From an uncultured bacterium (GTDB lineage Bacteria; Bacteroidota; Bacteroidia; Chitinophagales; CAIOSU01): a stretch of 11,638 bases of DNA. Below the pieces are notes generated by a model. That model did no database searches. It saw only the letters and a program-made list of their open reading frames with translations, and was not told the origin of the DNA. Both the position numbers and the translations under genes were made by a program. The stretch lies in contig CAIOSU010000508.1 in assembly GCA_903861055.1 (NCBI GenBank), forward strand, positions 1-11,638, in the 5' to 3' direction. Of this stretch, positions 1-6,877 are shown piece by piece. Numbering within the stretch: the first letter of the stretch is position 1; every line of letters starts with the position of its first letter.

Positions 1-11
1 CATAAGAAAGG

Positions 12-524
12 TTACTCAAAAGTGGTTGTAAATCTAGAGCCTAATATATACCAGCTTCCCTCACTATTGAAAAGACCAACAGGCTCCATGGTAAACTTAA
101 GCTCGCCGGCGCTAAGGTACATTACCATTTTCAATATGGCATCCTTCTCGGTTTGGGTAGTTTTTTCAAGCTTCAGTTTGGCCAAGTCGCCACCTTTGGC
201 TACAATTTCGGCACGCAAACTGGCCATATCCTTTTTCAAAGCCACCACCAGCAAATGGTCGGCCTTGGAGCCGAAATTGGCAGTATCCTCACCTTCGGTA
301 GTAGCCTTAAGCTTTAAAACATTGCCTACGCCAGGCAAATAGTTTTGGGCACAATTATAATCCTCGTCTCGCAAGCAAAGAGCTAAGCTCTGAGCCAATT
401 GCTCGGGGGTTTTGTATACACAGTTGGCTGCATGTTGCAGCGGCAAGCCACTATCCTTACAGGATGCCAAACAAAACATAGCTGCCAAGGCAACCAAAAC
501 CAATTGGGGAAGGGTGTTTCTCAT
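12..524 (-). CDS. Putative lipoprotein, function unknown
   Basis: This is a 170-residue protein I do not recognise. The N-terminus (MRNTLPQLVLVALAAMFCLASC) is a lipoprotein signal peptide with lipobox LASC and acylated Cys22, so the mature protein should be anchored in a membrane facing the periplasm or cell surface. The rest is mixed-charge and soluble, with Cys residues shortly after the lipobox (ANCVY, ALCLRDEDYNCAQ) and an aromatic C-terminal stretch around GSWYILGSRF. The ATG at 524 was chosen because it puts the signal peptide at the extreme N-terminus; an in-frame ATG at 554 would add ten residues and overlap the exporter gene. It starts 10 nt after the exporter stop on the same strand, so the two are very likely co-transcribed. 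An ATG on the minus strand at positions 3-1 may open a further gene of the same operon, cut by the window edge. Lipoprotein class is well supported; the role is unknown. Confidence 0.8.
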   Translation of the reverse strand: MRNTLPQLVLVALAAMFCLASCKDSGLPLQHAANCVYKTPEQLAQSLALCLRDEDYNCAQNYLPGVGNVLKLKATTEGEDTANFGSKADHLLVVALKKDMASLRAEIVAKGGDLAKLKLEKTTQTEKDAILKMVMYLSAGELKFTMEPVGLFNSEGSWYILGSRFTTTFE

Positions 525-534
525 TTCAAACTTG

Positions 535-1800
535 TTATTTGTCGTCAGCTTCAAGATGCAAGTTACGCAAAACCTTGGCCTTTGCAGCCGTAATACTTAC
601 TACAACCAATGTCATGCAGCCACCAAACACAACTGCTGGCACTGTGCCAAACCAATGGGCTGTAATGCCCGATTCAAACTCACCTAGTTCGTTTGATGAA
701 CCTACAAAAACATTATTTACCGCCGACACACGCCCTTTCATGTGCTCGGGGGTATGTATTTGCAACAGGGTACTGCGCACATTTACACTGATACTATCAA
801 AAACACCGCTTAGAAAAAGCATAAACAACGATAACCCAAACCATGGCGAAAGTCCGAAACCGATAATGCAAATTCCGAAACCTGCCACGGCCACCAGCAT
901 TTTGCGCCCAGCATGTTGCCTAATGGGAAACCGGGCCAAAAAGAAGGTCATCAGCACCGCGCCAAAAGCCGGGGCGGCACGCAATATACCTAACCCTTCG
1001 GGGCCAATCATCAATATATCGTTGGCAAACACGGGCAATAATGCTACTGCCCCCCCAAACAAAACAGCAAACATATCCAATGAAATAGCATTGAGGATAA
1101 TTTTATTGTGCCACACAAACCGTAAACCCTCGGTAAGGCGCTGCCCTATGCCCTCGGTTTGGTTGGTTTTTACGCTTTCGGGCAACGGCTTAGCGGCCAC
1201 CATAGCAATAAACACCAACGATAAGGCCACCAATGCCATTTGAATAAAAAATGTGGTCTGTATGCCCACAAAACCATAAAGCAAGCCGCCCAATGCTGGC
1301 CCCACTACCGAGGCTATGTGCCAGTTAGCGCTGCTCCAAGTAACCGCGTTCTGAAACTGTTTTTTGCCTACCAACTGGGGCATAAATGCAAACATGCCTG
1401 GCCCCAAAAAACTGCGGGCTATGCCAGTAATAAATATGACAATAAAAATAGGATATACATTGTCGCCGAATATACCTCTGGAATAATCAAAGGTATACAG
1501 CCACAACAGCACCGAGCACAGCACCAGTGCGCTGGTGGCCATTACAATAATGCGCTTGCGGTGAACCTTATCAACTACGTGCCCTGCCAAAAACGAAAAC
1601 GCAATGCTGGGTATCACTTCGGTAAGGCCAATGGTGCCCAACAAAAGTTTGCTATCAGTAATTTGGTACACCAGCCAGCCCACTACCACGCTCTGTATTT
1701 GTATAGCCAGCGTAATACAAAACCGCATGGCCAAAAAGTATCTAAACTCCTTTACCTTAAGGGATTCGTAGGGGTTATGTTTAGGGAGGAGGTTGCTCAT
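535..1800 (-). CDS. MFS transporter, MFS_3 (EntS-like) exporter family
   Basis: This is a 421-residue inner-membrane major facilitator protein, predicted to move a small molecule by proton or cation antiport. About 11-12 hydrophobic segments run from residue ~20 to ~410. Loop 2-3 carries a recognisable motif A (GHVVDKVHRKR, residues 73-83, with Asp77). The middle loop (about residues 210-235) is charged. The C-terminal half has the NSVSLDMF-like stretch (NAISLDMFAVLFGGAVALLP) and the GEFESGITAHWFG...GG pattern typical of the MFS_3 group, which includes enterobactin exporter EntS. I infer efflux rather than uptake from that resemblance; the substrate cannot be read from sequence. The ATG at 1800 is preferred over the upstream in-frame start at 1896, which would add 32 residues and read through the promoter region. 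It is followed closely by the lipoprotein gene and diverges from the fumarylacetoacetase operon. Confidence 0.9.
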   Translation of the reverse strand: MSNLLPKHNPYESLKVKEFRYFLAMRFCITLAIQIQSVVVGWLVYQITDSKLLLGTIGLTEVIPSIAFSFLAGHVVDKVHRKRIIVMATSALVLCSVLLWLYTFDYSRGIFGDNVYPIFIVIFITGIARSFLGPGMFAFMPQLVGKKQFQNAVTWSSANWHIASVVGPALGGLLYGFVGIQTTFFIQMALVALSLVFIAMVAAKPLPESVKTNQTEGIGQRLTEGLRFVWHNKIILNAISLDMFAVLFGGAVALLPVFANDILMIGPEGLGILRAAPAFGAVLMTFFLARFPIRQHAGRKMLVAVAGFGICIIGFGLSPWFGLSLFMLFLSGVFDSISVNVRSTLLQIHTPEHMKGRVSAVNNVFVGSSNELGEFESGITAHWFGTVPAVVFGGCMTLVVVSITAAKAKVLRNLHLEADDK

Positions 1801-1814
1801 ATTGGGAGGCACAG

Positions 1815-1822
1815 CAAAGGTA
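1815..1822 (-). promoter_or_regulatory. Putative -7 promoter box for the MFS exporter gene
   Basis: The minus strand reads TACCTTTG, an exact match to the Bacteroidota -7 consensus TAnnTTTG. It ends 14 nt before the exporter ATG, so the leader would be only about 10 nt. I see no clear TTTG/TTG -33 element at the usual spacing. The position also argues for the ATG at 1800 over longer forms of the gene. Confidence 0.45.
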
Positions 1823-1943
1823 TTGAAATGCAATGATGATAGTACTAACTGCCCTAAGAATATACAATGCCGGTATAACCAAAGTCTAACTGACAAATTT
1901 GCCTTATCATATTAAAGCCTCCCAGCGTCGACTAGAAATTCCA

Positions 1944-1951
1944 TAGCTTTG
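1944..1951 (+). promoter_or_regulatory. Putative -7 promoter box for the FAH/flavin reductase operon
   Basis: TAGCTTTG matches the Bacteroidota -7 consensus TAnnTTTG exactly and lies 24 nt before the ATG at 1976, giving a leader of about 20 nt. A -33 TTTG at the consensus spacing is not obvious; the nearest TTTG (1898-1901) is too far upstream. The identical octamer also precedes the gene that starts at 8626. Confidence 0.5.
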
Positions 1952-1975
1952 TAAGGTAACTAAACCTGCATTTCA

Positions 1976-2989
1976 ATGAAGTTGATTTCATACCTTTCTG
2001 AAGACGAAGAAGACCGCTTGGCAATATTAGTGGATGGCAAAGCCTACGACACCCAACAGCTAGATAGGCGCTTGGCTGATAATATGGCCGATTTTCTTTT
2101 TGATGGCGACGAATCGATGCAATTGGCCAAAAGCCTAGAGAAAAAAATACGAGCCGGACAGGTAAAAGTGAAAGGCATGGACGTGAGCAACATAGAACTA
2201 TTAGCACCGGTGCCGCACCCAACCTCTTGCCGAGATGCTTATGCGTTCCGCCAGCACGTAGCTGCTGCCCGCCTAAACCGTGGCTTGGAAATGATACCCG
2301 AATTTGACGAATACCCGATATTCTATTTCACCAACCACAACGCCATATACGGCCCTGGCGAAATTGACGTGATGCCCGACCACCTAAATGGCCTCGACTT
2401 TGAGCTGGAAGTATCCATTGTTATTGGCAAACATGCTCGCAACATAACTGCCGCCGAAGCCGATGAGTATATTGCGGGGTTTATGATAATGAACGACATG
2501 AGTGCCCGAGTGCTGCAAATGGAAGAAATGAAACTGAACCTAGGCCCTGCCAAAGGCAAAGATTTCTGTACCGTGCTAGGCCCGTGGTTGGTTACGCCCG
2601 AAGAGTTGGAACCTTACAAAACATCCCCTAAACCAGGACACACTGGTGCCAACTACAACCTAGAAATGAAATGCCTAGTTAATGGCAAGCAAGTGAGTGA
2701 AGGCAACATGAATAGCATGGACTGGACCTTTGCCGAAATAATAGAGCGCGCTGCTTATGGTGTTGATTTGATGCCGGGCGACGTTATTGGTTCGGGAACG
2801 GTAGGAACAGGCTGCTTTTTGGAGCTAAATGGCACAGCCAAGCGCCTAGACCCTAACGCTACCCCACAATGGTTGCAAATTGGCGATGTGGTAGAGATGG
2901 AGATAACAGGCCTCGGCTTGTTGCAAAATATAATAGTGCCTAGCAAAGAGAACTTCTCAATACTGGCACTAAAACACAAACCAGCGTGA
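1976..2989 (+). CDS. Fumarylacetoacetate hydrolase family protein
   Basis: This 337-residue FAH-superfamily enzyme would cleave C-C bonds of 2,4-diketo or acylpyruvate-type acids. The best-known reaction is fumarylacetoacetate to fumarate plus acetoacetate, the last step of homogentisate (tyrosine) catabolism. An N-terminal domain (1-75) precedes the catalytic fold (about 80-325). Visible family features are RDAYAFRQHVAAAR with a candidate catalytic His94, YPIFYFTNHNAIYGPGE (114-129), the metal-binding E-x-E (Glu143, Glu145), NDMSAR with Asp174, AKGKDFCTVLGPWLV with Lys195, and SGTVGTG (273-279). Length and layout resemble the ~330-residue bacterial fumarylacetoacetases rather than the ~420-residue eukaryotic enzyme or the small ~220-residue acylpyruvases. 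No homogentisate dioxygenase or 4-hydroxyphenylpyruvate dioxygenase lies in the window, so the substrate remains open. The gene is translationally coupled to the flavin-reductase-like gene. The family is certain; the exact substrate is not. Confidence 0.92.
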   Translation: MKLISYLSEDEEDRLAILVDGKAYDTQQLDRRLADNMADFLFDGDESMQLAKSLEKKIRAGQVKVKGMDVSNIELLAPVPHPTSCRDAYAFRQHVAAARLNRGLEMIPEFDEYPIFYFTNHNAIYGPGEIDVMPDHLNGLDFELEVSIVIGKHARNITAAEADEYIAGFMIMNDMSARVLQMEEMKLNLGPAKGKDFCTVLGPWLVTPEELEPYKTSPKPGHTGANYNLEMKCLVNGKQVSEGNMNSMDWTFAEIIERAAYGVDLMPGDVIGSGTVGTGCFLELNGTAKRLDPNATPQWLQIGDVVEMEITGLGLLQNIIVPSKENFSILALKHKPA

Positions 2990-3846
2990 TTACCATCGAT
3001 CCAAAGGAGATAAGCACCAGTGAGTTTCATGGCTGGATGCTGCATGCAGTAGCCCCACGCCCCATCGCTTTTGCTAGTACCATTGACAACAACGGCGTGC
3101 CAAATTTGGCCCCTTATAGTTTCTTCAACTCCTTCAGCTCTAACCCGCCTACGTTAGTGTTCTCTAGTAATGTGCGGGTGCGAGATAACAGTACTAAAGA
3201 CACTTTGGCCAACATTAAAGCCAACAGGGAGGTTGTAATAAATGTTGTGAGCTACAACATGGTCCGCCAAATGGCCCTTGCCAGCATAGAGTACCCGAGT
3301 GATATTAACGAGTTTGAAAAGGCGGGCTTTACACCCATTCCTTCCGATTTGGTGAAACCGCTCCGCGTGGCCGAATCGCCAGTGCAGATGGAGTGTAAAG
3401 TGAAGGATATTGTAGCGCTAGGTACCGAGGGCGGCGCAGGAAACTTGTTTATTTGCGAGATTGTAAAAATGCACGTGCACGAAAGTGTGCTTGGCGCAAA
3501 TGGTAAAATTGACCCACATAAAATTGACTTAGTTGCCCGCATGGGTGCCAACTTTTATTGCCGTGCCAGTGGCGATGCAGTGTTTGAGCTAAACCAACCC
3601 GTAAACGAAATCGTTATTGGATTTGATAAACTACCCGAATACATAAGGCATAGCGATACTCTAACTGGTAATGAGTTGGCAAGGCTGGCTAATGTAAAGG
3701 CAATACCAGAAGCGGACCCTAATTATAACTGGCAAGAGCTTTTGCCACCCAATTGTAGCATTGCCGAAGCACACCAACTGGCAAAACAGTTGCTAGAACA
3801 AGACAATGTAGCAGCAGCATGGCAAGTATTGCTGGCGGTAAAGTAA
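2986..3846 (+). CDS. Flavin reductase-like, FMN-binding split-barrel protein
   Basis: This 286-residue protein has an FMN-binding split-barrel (flavin reductase-like) domain at about residues 14-195. The signature block RPIAFASTIDNNGVPNLAP (25-43) is followed by YSFFNSFSSNPPTLVFSS and by RDNSTKDTLANI (66-77), the regions that normally hold FMN. Family members reduce free flavin or act as partners of oxygenases or esterase-like enzymes. Residues 200-286 form a charged C-terminal extension with an alanine/leucine-rich helix (AEAHQLAKQLLEQDNVAAAWQVLL) not needed for the barrel. The start is GTG at 2986, overlapping the upstream TGA as GTGA, which implies translational coupling. In Bacteroidota I recall this gene type travelling with FAH and homogentisate-pathway genes, so a role in aromatic or keto-acid catabolism is a reasonable inference, not proven here. 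Confidence 0.9.
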   Translation: MITIDPKEISTSEFHGWMLHAVAPRPIAFASTIDNNGVPNLAPYSFFNSFSSNPPTLVFSSNVRVRDNSTKDTLANIKANREVVINVVSYNMVRQMALASIEYPSDINEFEKAGFTPIPSDLVKPLRVAESPVQMECKVKDIVALGTEGGAGNLFICEIVKMHVHESVLGANGKIDPHKIDLVARMGANFYCRASGDAVFELNQPVNEIVIGFDKLPEYIRHSDTLTGNELARLANVKAIPEADPNYNWQELLPPNCSIAEAHQLAKQLLEQDNVAAAWQVLLAVK

Positions 3847-3931
3847 GTCCATTTGCTCTCACTCACCGCTCTCAAACCTTACGCTGAAATTGGCAAGATA
3901 TTTGTTTATTCATAGGTAACTAACCGCACAA

Positions 3932-3939
3932 TACTTTTG
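3932..3939 (+). promoter_or_regulatory. Putative -7 promoter box, near-leaderless
   Basis: TACTTTTG matches TAnnTTTG exactly but ends just 2 nt before the ATG of the repeat lipoprotein. If functional, transcription would start at or inside the start codon, giving a leaderless or almost leaderless mRNA. The same octamer occurs on the minus strand before the gene starting at 9515. No -33 element stands out. Confidence 0.35.
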
Positions 3940-3941
3940 AA

Positions 3942-4415
3942 ATGAAACAGTACATACTCCCGCTCACTTTGTTTGCTTTGGCATTAGTGGTGTTTAGCAC
4001 AGGCTGTGCCGACCGTGGTTGCACCGACCCTGCAGCAGAAAACTACGACCCTTTTGCACAGCGCAACGATGGCAATTGTATATATCGTGGCTGCACCGAC
4101 CCAAACTCAAGCAACTACGACCCGCAAGCCAATGTAAGCGATGGTAGTTGCTTGTACAATGGTACCGTTAGTTTCTGGTCGAGCGTTTCGTGCTGTGCCA
4201 TTGAGGTTTCCTTGGATGGCGTAATTGTAGATACCATTCAACAATATTACGACATCAACCCAGGGTGTGTAAATGGTGTCGGAATTGTAAGACTAGACCG
4301 CCCCATAGGCTCTCACATAGTAAGCGCTCAAACCCTTACTGGGCAATCGTATCTTTGGAGCGATACCATAAGCATACAAGCCAATGATTGCCTTACCTAC
4401 GAGTTTTCGCTATAA
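3942..4415 (+). CDS. Lipoprotein with two GCTDP-NYDP-DGSC repeats
   Basis: This 157-residue predicted surface or periplasmic lipoprotein has a signal peptide (1-21) with lipobox STGC and acylated Cys22. Two adjacent 24-residue repeats follow (25-48 and 49-72), each of the form RGCTDP...NYDP.A...DG.C.Y. Each has one pair of cysteines (27/46 and 51/70) suited to a disulfide, and several Asp/Asn residues that could bind calcium. This repeat type is common in secreted Bacteroidota proteins, usually in longer arrays; its function is not established to my knowledge. Residues 74-157 are beta-rich with a vicinal Cys pair (84-85) plus Cys109 and Cys150, and look like a small disulfide-stabilised domain I cannot name. 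The start is fixed by the signal peptide. The gene converges on the type IX secreted gene. Confidence 0.85.
   Translation: MKQYILPLTLFALALVVFSTGCADRGCTDPAAENYDPFAQRNDGNCIYRGCTDPNSSNYDPQANVSDGSCLYNGTVSFWSSVSCCAIEVSLDGVIVDTIQQYYDINPGCVNGVGIVRLDRPIGSHIVSAQTLTGQSYLWSDTISIQANDCLTYEFSL
4014..4157 (+). repeat. In-gene tandem duplication, 2 x 72 bp
   Basis: Two adjacent 72-bp units (4014-4085 and 4086-4157) encode the two 24-residue GCTDP repeats of the lipoprotein. Both begin CGTGG-TGCACCGACCC and both contain AACTACGACCC at the same offset, while the remaining codons have diverged. That indicates an older in-frame duplication maintained by selection at the protein level. Confidence 0.85.
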
Positions 4416-4427
4416 GGAGCATATCTA

Positions 4428-5297
4428 TTATTGCTTCACTAACTTCTCTCTGCCTAGTACCTGTCCTTGCTCACTTATCTCAACCACATATATACCTGCT
4501 GGGTAAGTAGATACATCGATATGGTTATCGCCTTGCGATAGGGTTGCAGTATGAACCAAGGCACCCGCAATGTTATACAAGCGGCATTCCGTATCATCGT
4601 TCGCTGCTTTTATGCTAACTATGTTACTCGTTGGGTTGGGGTGCAGTTGCAGTTGGCTAAACTGCCCCATAATATCGACTGCACCTGTGGTACTTTCTAG
4701 TTTCAAATCATCTACATACAAGTACAAGCAATTGCCGCTTCCGTTGGCATCGCAAAAACCATTTAGGCTCGATTGGATGTAAATTAACACCGTATCAGGG
4801 TTAACACCCGCAGATAAATCATTAATAGGCATCGAAAAAGCAACTGGGCTACTACCAGCTGTTGGTAGCAAATAAGTGATACCGAATGCTACAGTATCAT
4901 ATCTGCTGTTAGTGGCATCCCACAATCGGTATGACACGGTAATTAGCGCCGAATCGTTGTTGGTATCGGTACCAGTTGTATCATAATAGTAGTAGCCAGT
5001 TAGGCGCAGTGCCTTTTCGGTTGATGGAGTGCCCGAGCCTGGCATTTGCCCGAATTGCGAACCCTGTGTTTCGCCATTTACTGCAAACCCTTTGCTATAA
5101 TAATACCAATTCCATACGGCAAAGGCATAAGTGCCCGATTGAACATAACTGGTTTTAAGGCCGGCGCCAAAATCGCCCGTGTACCAATCGGCGGCAAGTG
5201 TATCGTTTAGGTCTTCAAAATCGCCGTTTACTACTTGTGCTTGGCTAGCAATTGGCATGAGCAGGGCGAGTAAAACAGTCAGTACAAATGTTTTCAT
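4428..5297 (-). CDS. Secreted protein with type IX sorting domain
   Basis: This is a 289-residue exported protein. Residues 1-20 are a classical signal peptide (MKTFVLTVLLALLMPIASQA, cleavage before Gln21). The body (about 22-205) starts NGDFEDLND and ends YLYVDDLKLES. It is rich in Tyr, Trp, Thr, Gly and Asn, and resembles the jelly-roll or PCMD-like domains of secreted Bacteroidota proteins; that resemblance is by eye only. Residues ~214-289 form a type A T9SS C-terminal sorting domain: LQLHPNPTSNIVSI, then LYNIAGALVHT, then STYPAGIYVVEIS, ending in the basic GREKLVKQ. This should direct outer-membrane translocation by the Por/T9SS machinery, with removal of the CTD and surface attachment or release. 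A carbohydrate-binding or adhesive role is possible. Its stop lies 12 nt from the convergent lipoprotein stop. Confidence 0.88.
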   Translation of the reverse strand: MKTFVLTVLLALLMPIASQAQVVNGDFEDLNDTLAADWYTGDFGAGLKTSYVQSGTYAFAVWNWYYYSKGFAVNGETQGSQFGQMPGSGTPSTEKALRLTGYYYYDTTGTDTNNDSALITVSYRLWDATNSRYDTVAFGITYLLPTAGSSPVAFSMPINDLSAGVNPDTVLIYIQSSLNGFCDANGSGNCLYLYVDDLKLESTTGAVDIMGQFSQLQLHPNPTSNIVSIKAANDDTECRLYNIAGALVHTATLSQGDNHIDVSTYPAGIYVVEISEQGQVLGREKLVKQ

Positions 5298-5319
5298 AGC
5301 TTGGATTATTGTTGTAGGC

Positions 5320-5327
5320 CAAAGATG
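5320..5327 (-). promoter_or_regulatory. Weak -7-like box for the type IX secreted gene
   Basis: The minus strand reads CATCTTTG, matching five of the six fixed positions of TAnnTTTG, 22 nt before the ATG at 5297. The spacing fits, but the match is imperfect and no -33 box is clear. Confidence 0.25.
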
Positions 5328-5383
5328 AAAACAAATTATTTAATAACCCATGTAAAATAGAGCCGCAAGCTTGTACAATTGGG

Positions 5384-6238
5384 CTACGCATCCCTAAATT
5401 CGGCAGGGGACACGCCGGTTTGAGCCTTAAAAAACTTGCTAAAATGAGCCGGATCGTCATAGTTTAAAAAGTAGGCAATCTCCTTCACAGACAAGGTGCT
5501 GTGCCGCAGCAAGCGTTTGGCTTCTAATGTAAGCCTGTTAAATATTGATGTACTGGCCGTATTGCCCGTGTACTTGGTTAAGGCTTGATTTAGTGCCTTG
5601 GGTGTGCTGTTCAATACTTGGGCATAATACTGCACTTTATGCTGCACAGTAAAATGTTTTTCTAGCAAGTTCTTAAACTCCCTACAAAGCTGGGCCTCGG
5701 CACTTGGGGTTTGGATAATTGCTTCTGGCGCCCGCCTGCGGCACTCAATGAGTAATAAACTTAAATATTGTCGTATGGCCTCTTCATAATAATCAATCCG
5801 CTGGGTACTCTCGTTTTGCAATGCCTGCAAAATAGGCTGCAACCCTTGCATTTCGGAAGGGGTAAATTGAATAACTGGCGATGCACCATTATTATTTACG
5901 AACGACAATTCGCTTAATAGTGCCTGCTGCTGAGGCGACACCAAAAAGAAATCGCGTGAGAAGAAGATAATATGCCCAAATGAACCTACCAATCGCTTTA
6001 CATGGTGCACTTGGCCCGGCGACACAAAATGAATGGAATTATGTTCGATAGCGTATGTTTCGAAATCTATTTCGTGGGTACCACCACCTTGCTTAAAGAC
6101 AAAGATTTCATAATAATTGTGCCGGTGTGGCACCGAAGCATCGTGGTCATTCTTTAACTCCAAAGCCAAATACCTAAACGGAATGCTGGTAGCGTCGTCT
6201 TGTGTAAAATTATGTAATGGTATGGCTTGGTGTTGCAT
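5384..6238 (-). CDS. AraC-family transcriptional regulator
   Basis: This 284-residue one-component regulator has an N-terminal cupin-like AraC ligand-binding domain (about 20-100), with the characteristic PHRHNYYEIFVFKQGGGTH block (His38, His40, Glu44) and NSIHFVSPGQVHHV. A helical linker follows (about 130-180). The C-terminal double helix-turn-helix DNA-binding domain (about 185-284) includes LTLEAKRLLRHSTLSVKEIA, then FLNYDDPAHFSKFFKAQTGVSPAEFR, the usual AraC signature. The effector is unknown; the cupin type suggests a small molecule such as a sugar or aromatic acid. It lies between two divergent blocks, with the type IX secreted gene just downstream on the same strand and the acetyltransferase divergently upstream, so either could be a target. 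A -7-like CAGATTTG lies about 40 nt upstream (6286-6279, five of six positions). The gene is full length. Confidence 0.93.
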   Translation of the reverse strand: MQHQAIPLHNFTQDDATSIPFRYLALELKNDHDASVPHRHNYYEIFVFKQGGGTHEIDFETYAIEHNSIHFVSPGQVHHVKRLVGSFGHIIFFSRDFFLVSPQQQALLSELSFVNNNGASPVIQFTPSEMQGLQPILQALQNESTQRIDYYEEAIRQYLSLLLIECRRRAPEAIIQTPSAEAQLCREFKNLLEKHFTVQHKVQYYAQVLNSTPKALNQALTKYTGNTASTSIFNRLTLEAKRLLRHSTLSVKEIAYFLNYDDPAHFSKFFKAQTGVSPAEFRDA

Positions 6239-6358
6239 CTTGCTATGAAGATAGGGATTTGAGCAATTGGTGGCAAGCCAAATCTGAAGTTACATACCCT
6301 TCAATAGGAACTTATTCTGCCATTCTTTCCCGAAATTTGCGCCACAACCCCAATAGCT

Positions 6359-6841
6359 ATGGCAACATTTAAGATAGTGCCTTACCAACCACATCACCAA
6401 GAAGCTTTTGGCCGATTGAACCGCGCATGGCTAGAGCAGTACTTTTGGGTGGAGCCTTTGGATGAGCAAGTACTAGGCGACCCCGATACGCACATTTTAG
6501 CGCCGGGTGGGGCCATATTAGTGGCCTTAGAAAACCAACTGCCCATAGGCGTAGTTGCGCTAAAATATTCGGGCGATGCCGTATTTGAAATGACCAAAAT
6601 GGCCGTTGAAGAGGCACATCAAGGAAAAGGATACGGCAAATTGCTTTGTCAAGCAGCTATTGTAAAAGCCATGGAAATGAAGGCCCACAGGCTCATACTA
6701 TACTCCAACACGAGCCTAAAAACGGCCATTGGCATTTATAAGAATTTGGGTTGGATTGAGATACCACAAACCGAGAAGTTGTATGCACGCAGCGATATAA
6801 AAATGGAATATCCGCTCAAAAAAGCGGGTATGCCCCTATAA
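6359..6841 (+). CDS. GNAT-family N-acetyltransferase
   Basis: This is a 160-residue cytoplasmic protein spanning a whole GNAT domain. It transfers an acetyl group from acetyl-CoA to an unknown amine. Motif A is clear: FEMTKMAVEEAHQGKGYGKLL, with the pyrophosphate-binding Q-G-K-G-Y-G at residues 88-93. The C-terminal motif B region is RLILYSNTSLKTAIGIYKNLGW (111-132), with a Tyr near the usual general-acid position. The strand IGVVALK (63-69) precedes motif A as expected. The ATG at 6359 leaves a normal-length N-terminus; a -7-like GAAATTTG (6332-6339, five of six positions) precedes it by 19 nt. The ilvE gene starts 36 nt after the stop on the same strand, so co-transcription is possible. The substrate cannot be inferred. 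Confidence 0.9.
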   Translation: MATFKIVPYQPHHQEAFGRLNRAWLEQYFWVEPLDEQVLGDPDTHILAPGGAILVALENQLPIGVVALKYSGDAVFEMTKMAVEEAHQGKGYGKLLCQAAIVKAMEMKAHRLILYSNTSLKTAIGIYKNLGWIEIPQTEKLYARSDIKMEYPLKKAGMPL

Positions 6842-6852
6842 AAAGCTAACTT

Positions 6853-6860
6853 TACCGTTG
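6853..6860 (+). promoter_or_regulatory. Weak -7-like box before ilvE
   Basis: TACCGTTG matches five of six fixed positions of TAnnTTTG and ends 17 nt before the ilvE ATG. It could give ilvE its own transcript in addition to read-through from the acetyltransferase gene. Confidence 0.25.
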
Positions 6861-6877
6861 CAAACAACACGCTTATC

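Noticed and set aside
539..1243. Plus-strand ORF of 234 codons opposite the MFS gene
   Set aside because: It lies entirely antisense to a clear transporter gene, its translation has no recognisable domain, and it shows the biased composition typical of a shadow frame.
1240..1836. Plus-strand ORF of 198 codons opposite the MFS N-terminal half
   Set aside because: Antisense to the transporter, with low-complexity His/Gln/Lys-rich translation and no domain or start context.
1801..1896. Longer N-terminus for the MFS transporter
   Set aside because: It would extend over the exact -7 box and add a segment not expected before the first MFS helix.
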